Positions 5,970 to 8,208 of a DNA stretch of 8,208 nucleotides are shown piece after piece. A model generated the notes under the pieces. The model worked only from the letters and a program-made list of their open reading frames with translations. It was not told the DNA's origin and did not search any database. This stretch comes from a bacterium. Its GTDB lineage: Bacteria; RBG-13-66-14. Position 1 is the stretch's first letter; the number at the start of each line of letters is the position of its first letter. Where the stretch lies: positions 1 through 8,208 of the forward strand of contig JAPLSK010000198.1 of assembly GCA_026398675.1 (NCBI GenBank), written 5' to 3'. The translations under genes were made by a program, and so were the position numbers.

Positions 5970-5989
5970 CAAGGGGTTTAAACCCCTTG
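5970..5989. repeat. CAAGGGG-core palindromic repeat, perfect 20-base copy
   Basis: CAAGGGGTTT (5970-5979) followed by AAACCCCTTG (5980-5989) is a perfect palindrome with no spacer. It shares its arms with the other CAAGGGG repeats in the window. It is 18 bases from the C25 peptidase stop codon, between the gene and its terminator, so on the - strand it would be transcribed in the 3' untranslated region. Confidence 0.7.
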
Positions 5990-6007
5990 TCTTCCTTATC
6001 GGGAAAA

Positions 6008-7816
6008 TTAGCGGACCACGACCAGACGGGTCGTTCGGACCGCGGAGGCGGTTTCCAGCTTGAGGAGGTACACGCCGCCGGCCAGGCTGGAGGCATCGAA
6101 GCCCAGGACGTGGCGTCCGGCGGGCAGAACGCCCGAGTGGACGGTCATCACCCGGCGCCCGGCGGTGTCGTAAACGGCGACGCTCACTTCACCGGCGTCG
6201 ACGGCGGCCAACTCGAAGCTCACCGCGGCCGGCCCCTCGGCCGGGTTGGGGAAAGTGCCCAGGATGCGCGTGCGGGCGATGTCGCGGCCGTACAGCTCGC
6301 ACTCGGCCGGACCGTAGAACCGGCTGCTCCCGTCGGGGTTGACCACCTCGAGGAGATAGGCCACGCGTCCGGTGTCGGCCTCGGTGTCGAGATAGCGCCA
6401 GGGGCCGTTGCCGGTGAGGGGATTCTCGTTGAGCCTCTCCCGGCTCACCCCGTCCTCGGAGAGACGGTGGATGTTGTAGCCGGCGGCCTCCTCGGGCCTG
6501 GACACCGACCAACTCACCAGGGCTCCGCCGTCTATGGGATCGGCGCGGAAACTGACGACCTCGACGGGCGATTCGATATCGGGCTTGAGGGTGGGATCGC
6601 CGATGAGGGTCATGCCGTAGAACCAACCGCGGGCGTCCTGCTGCGTCCATCCGCCGTATTTACCCTCGGCGACCTGGCTCATCCAATAGCTGAAAGCATC
6701 TCCCCAGGTCATGCCGTCCCGCACGGCGCCGTAGAACACCTGGAACTCAAGCATGGAGCCGGTCTTCGCCGAACCGATGGAGATGAGCCCCTTTGAGTCC
6801 GGGTCCAGGGTGTAGATGCCGCCCATGTTGTTGTCCGTGGTGTAACGGGCGTTGGAGCAGGCGAAGAGGTTGTGCACCGCCCACTGGTGATCGGTTGAGT
6901 TGACGTAGGCGTTGTTCACGTAAACGCCGTCGTGAAAGGCGTGGACCGACGCCGAGGAGTGGCAGCACAAGAGGATATGCTCGTAGGTGACGTCGTTCAG
7001 CCGGTCCATGTAACCCTGGCCGGTGACGTCGGGCCACGAGTGTATCTCGTTGTCCGAATACACGTAGCTCACCTGTGAACCCCAGAGATCCCCCCAGGCC
7101 GCCCAGTCGTAGTCCACATAGGTCAGCGAGTTGCGCTCCAGGGGCCAGTCCCCGGTGCGATAGTCGTGGTTCCGCTCGAACCAGGCGTTCACCAGCTCGG
7201 CCTCGTCGCCGCAGAGATAAAGGTTGTGCGCGGGCACGCGGCCGAAGTAGATGTCGGGCTCCATGTCGCCCGAGCCGTCGGTATGGATGTCGTAGATACC
7301 GTTAAATTCGCCATCCGGGGATGCTTTTTCGGACCAGTGGCCGTCGAGGTCCATCAGGAAGAGGTCGCAGGGGAAGCTCTCGTAACCGATGTCGACCCAG
7401 AAGATGCCCTCGAACCAGGCCGAATCGAAGTCGCCGATTAAAACGGTCCCGTCCATCCCCAGGGCCCACTGGGCCTGCAGCTCGGCCCGCAGGTCTTCCG
7501 GCGAGATGACGCCCGAGATGGCCACAGTCACGGTGTAGCCCTCCGACTCCAGGTCGGCGACCCAGGTGTCCAGCCCCGCGGTGATTTGGGGGTACAGGTC
7601 CTCGTTGACCAGGACGTAGAGGTCGTCGCCGGGGCCGTTCGGGCTCTGGTGGACGGTGATGAAGTCGGGCTCGCCGTAGGGGGTGCGGCGGGCCATGTAC
7701 TCATCGTGCGTTTCCGTGGGCGGCGCGCCCTCGTAGAGGCGGGTGATGGGGATGCCGTCCGGATTCGCCAGGACCGGCACGATCAACAGAAGAAAAAGCG
7801 GAATGGCCCGTCTCAT
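6008..7816 (-). CDS. Secreted C25 (gingipain-like) cysteine peptidase with sorting domain
   Basis: A 602-residue exported protein. Residues 1-17 form a signal peptide (basic start, LFLLLIVPVLA, likely cleavage before N18). A Peptidase_C25 domain spans about 65-410. The probable catalytic pair is H286 (LLCCHSSAS) and C320 (LFACSNARY), and the domain ends with the family's GDPTLK (407-411). Only about 45 residues separate the signal peptide from the domain, much shorter than the gingipain propeptide. A fibronectin/Ig-like stretch follows (about 415-505). The last ~85 residues contain FPNPAEG, VAVYDTAGRRV and LAGGVYLLKLET, typical of the Por/type IX C-terminal sorting or FlgD-like Ig module. This suggests export across the outer membrane, although no secretion genes are present here. 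The start is supported by TGGAGG seven bases upstream, and promoter and terminator flank the gene. The family cleaves proteins; substrate specificity cannot be read here. Confidence 0.88.
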   Translation of the reverse strand: MRRAIPLFLLLIVPVLANPDGIPITRLYEGAPPTETHDEYMARRTPYGEPDFITVHQSPNGPGDDLYVLVNEDLYPQITAGLDTWVADLESEGYTVTVAISGVISPEDLRAELQAQWALGMDGTVLIGDFDSAWFEGIFWVDIGYESFPCDLFLMDLDGHWSEKASPDGEFNGIYDIHTDGSGDMEPDIYFGRVPAHNLYLCGDEAELVNAWFERNHDYRTGDWPLERNSLTYVDYDWAAWGDLWGSQVSYVYSDNEIHSWPDVTGQGYMDRLNDVTYEHILLCCHSSASVHAFHDGVYVNNAYVNSTDHQWAVHNLFACSNARYTTDNNMGGIYTLDPDSKGLISIGSAKTGSMLEFQVFYGAVRDGMTWGDAFSYWMSQVAEGKYGGWTQQDARGWFYGMTLIGDPTLKPDIESPVEVVSFRADPIDGGALVSWSVSRPEEAAGYNIHRLSEDGVSRERLNENPLTGNGPWRYLDTEADTGRVAYLLEVVNPDGSSRFYGPAECELYGRDIARTRILGTFPNPAEGPAAVSFELAAVDAGEVSVAVYDTAGRRVMTVHSGVLPAGRHVLGFDASSLAGGVYLLKLETASAVRTTRLVVVR

Positions 7817-7868
7817 TTTCGACCTCCAGGATCCTATACGATGGGTAATGTCGGCTCAGTCCATGGCC

Positions 7869-7897
7869 ACTATAGCGCAATAATCCCCCCTTGACAA
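7869..7897 (-). promoter_or_regulatory. Sigma70-like promoter of the C25 peptidase gene
   Basis: On the - strand TTGTCA (complement of 7892-7897) and TATAGT (complement of 7869-7874) are separated by exactly 17 bases, both 5/6 matches to consensus. The predicted transcript start near 7862 gives a leader of about 45 bases before the ATG at 7816. It lies in the 89-base gap behind the upstream gene on the same strand, so the peptidase can be transcribed independently. Confidence 0.65.
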
Positions 7898-7905
7898 CAA
7901 CGGCT

Positions 7906-8208
7906 CTACTGAAGGTACCCCAGGGAGCGCAGGTTGTCCAGGGCCGGGTCGAGCTCCTCCAGGGTCACCGCCTCGAGGCTGTAGTCCCCGTAAGTTGCGA
8001 CGCGGGGCCAGTCCGCGGGCGACGTGTCCGCGCCGGGCAATTCCTCGGACAGGGGGAGGCCGCAGAGATGGAAGAGGAAGGCCGCCGCCTCGTAGAGGGT
8101 CACCGAATCCGACTCGAACCCCGATTCGAGCGACGGATCGGGGCTCGAAACCAACACCTCGCCCGTTTCGCCCGATTCCGGTCTCAGAACGACGAAGACG
8201 GTCGGCTC
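7906..8208 (-). CDS. C-terminal end of a probable alkaline-phosphatase-superfamily (phosphodiesterase/sulfatase-like) protein, partial
   Basis: The last 100 codons of a gene that runs off the right edge; the frame is open to base 8208, so the internal GTG at 8157 is probably not the real start. The fragment reads GETGEVLVSSP, then LYEAAAFLFHLCGLPLSEELPGAD, and ends LDNLRSLGYLQ. The order 'G-x-L-V', then a helix with LxGLP, then 'eel-x-x-LRSLGYL' at the very end is typical of the C-terminus of type I phosphodiesterase/nucleotide pyrophosphatase and sulfatase-like proteins. Their metal-binding active site would lie outside the window. Charged residues (E, D) are frequent. The stop is TAG. The identification rests on the tail only. 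It is in the same direction as the C25 gene, but a promoter separates them. Confidence 0.5.
   Translation of the reverse strand, partial: EPTVFVVLRPESGETGEVLVSSPDPSLESGFESDSVTLYEAAAFLFHLCGLPLSEELPGADTSPADWPRVATYGDYSLEAVTLEELDPALDNLRSLGYLQ

Noticed and set aside
5801..5989. CRISPR-like array in the convergent intergenic region
   Set aside because: The repeats are self-complementary, unevenly spaced, too few and have no uniform spacers; they fit dispersed palindromes instead.
5960..6796. 278-codon + strand open frame opposite the C25 peptidase
   Set aside because: It starts inside the C25 terminator/repeat region and has repetitive glycine-rich shadow composition, whereas the - strand encodes clear C25 and sorting-domain motifs.
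7891..7896. TTGACA on the + strand as a promoter -35 box
   Set aside because: It points into the 3' end of - strand coding sequence, has no matching -10 box, and is explained by the complementary - strand TTGTCA promoter.

Overview
The window is GC-rich bacterial DNA with six protein-coding loci: four on the + strand in the left two thirds and two on the - strand on the right. The - strand carries a gingipain-type C25 peptidase that ends in a Por/type IX-like sorting domain. Together with the high GC content, that suggests an uncultured lineage related to the Fibrobacterota-Chlorobi-Bacteroidota (FCB) superphylum or a similar candidate phylum. This placement is inference; there is no rRNA or phylogenetic marker in the window strong enough to prove it. 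TAA and TAG are both ordinary stop codons here.

Layout. Bases 1-113 are an unresolved edge. A sigma70-like promoter (114-142) precedes a divergent EF-G-like GTPase (199-2241), which is followed by a short palindromic repeat and a strong intrinsic terminator (2317-2344). A second promoter region with a perfect TATAAT (2380-2385) precedes a two-gene unit: a haem-binding-type (ethylbenzene dehydrogenase-related) lipoprotein (2436-3482) and a membrane histidine kinase (3504-4592). Forty-two bases later comes an M29-family aminopeptidase (4635-5750) whose reading frame is cut by one in-frame TAG at 5208-5210. Homology-like sequence continues in the same frame on both sides of the stop, and all metal ligands lie downstream of it.

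The convergent intergenic region (5751-6007) holds a hairpin after the aminopeptidase, a composite inverted-repeat element, a terminator for the - strand gene, and another perfect 20-bp palindrome. The palindromes share the CAAGGGG...CCCCTTG core seen also at 2273-2292, so a dispersed repeat family is present. On the - strand, the secreted C25 peptidase (7816-6008) has its own promoter (7897-7869) and a good ribosome binding site. Behind it lies the C-terminal end of what looks like an alkaline-phosphatase-superfamily (phosphodiesterase/sulfatase-like) protein running off the right edge.

How the genes may work together. The lipoprotein and kinase are 21 bases apart and probably co-transcribed, so a cell-surface redox or haem protein linked to a signalling kinase is a reasonable hypothesis. 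The aminopeptidase and the C25 peptidase are both proteolytic but convergent, and nothing shows they are co-regulated. I found no obvious new defence or mobile system. The observations most worth following are the amber-interrupted aminopeptidase, the palindromic repeat family, the lipoprotein/kinase pair with its unusual CX3CH motif, and the G9 tract inside the EF-G-like gene's promoter.
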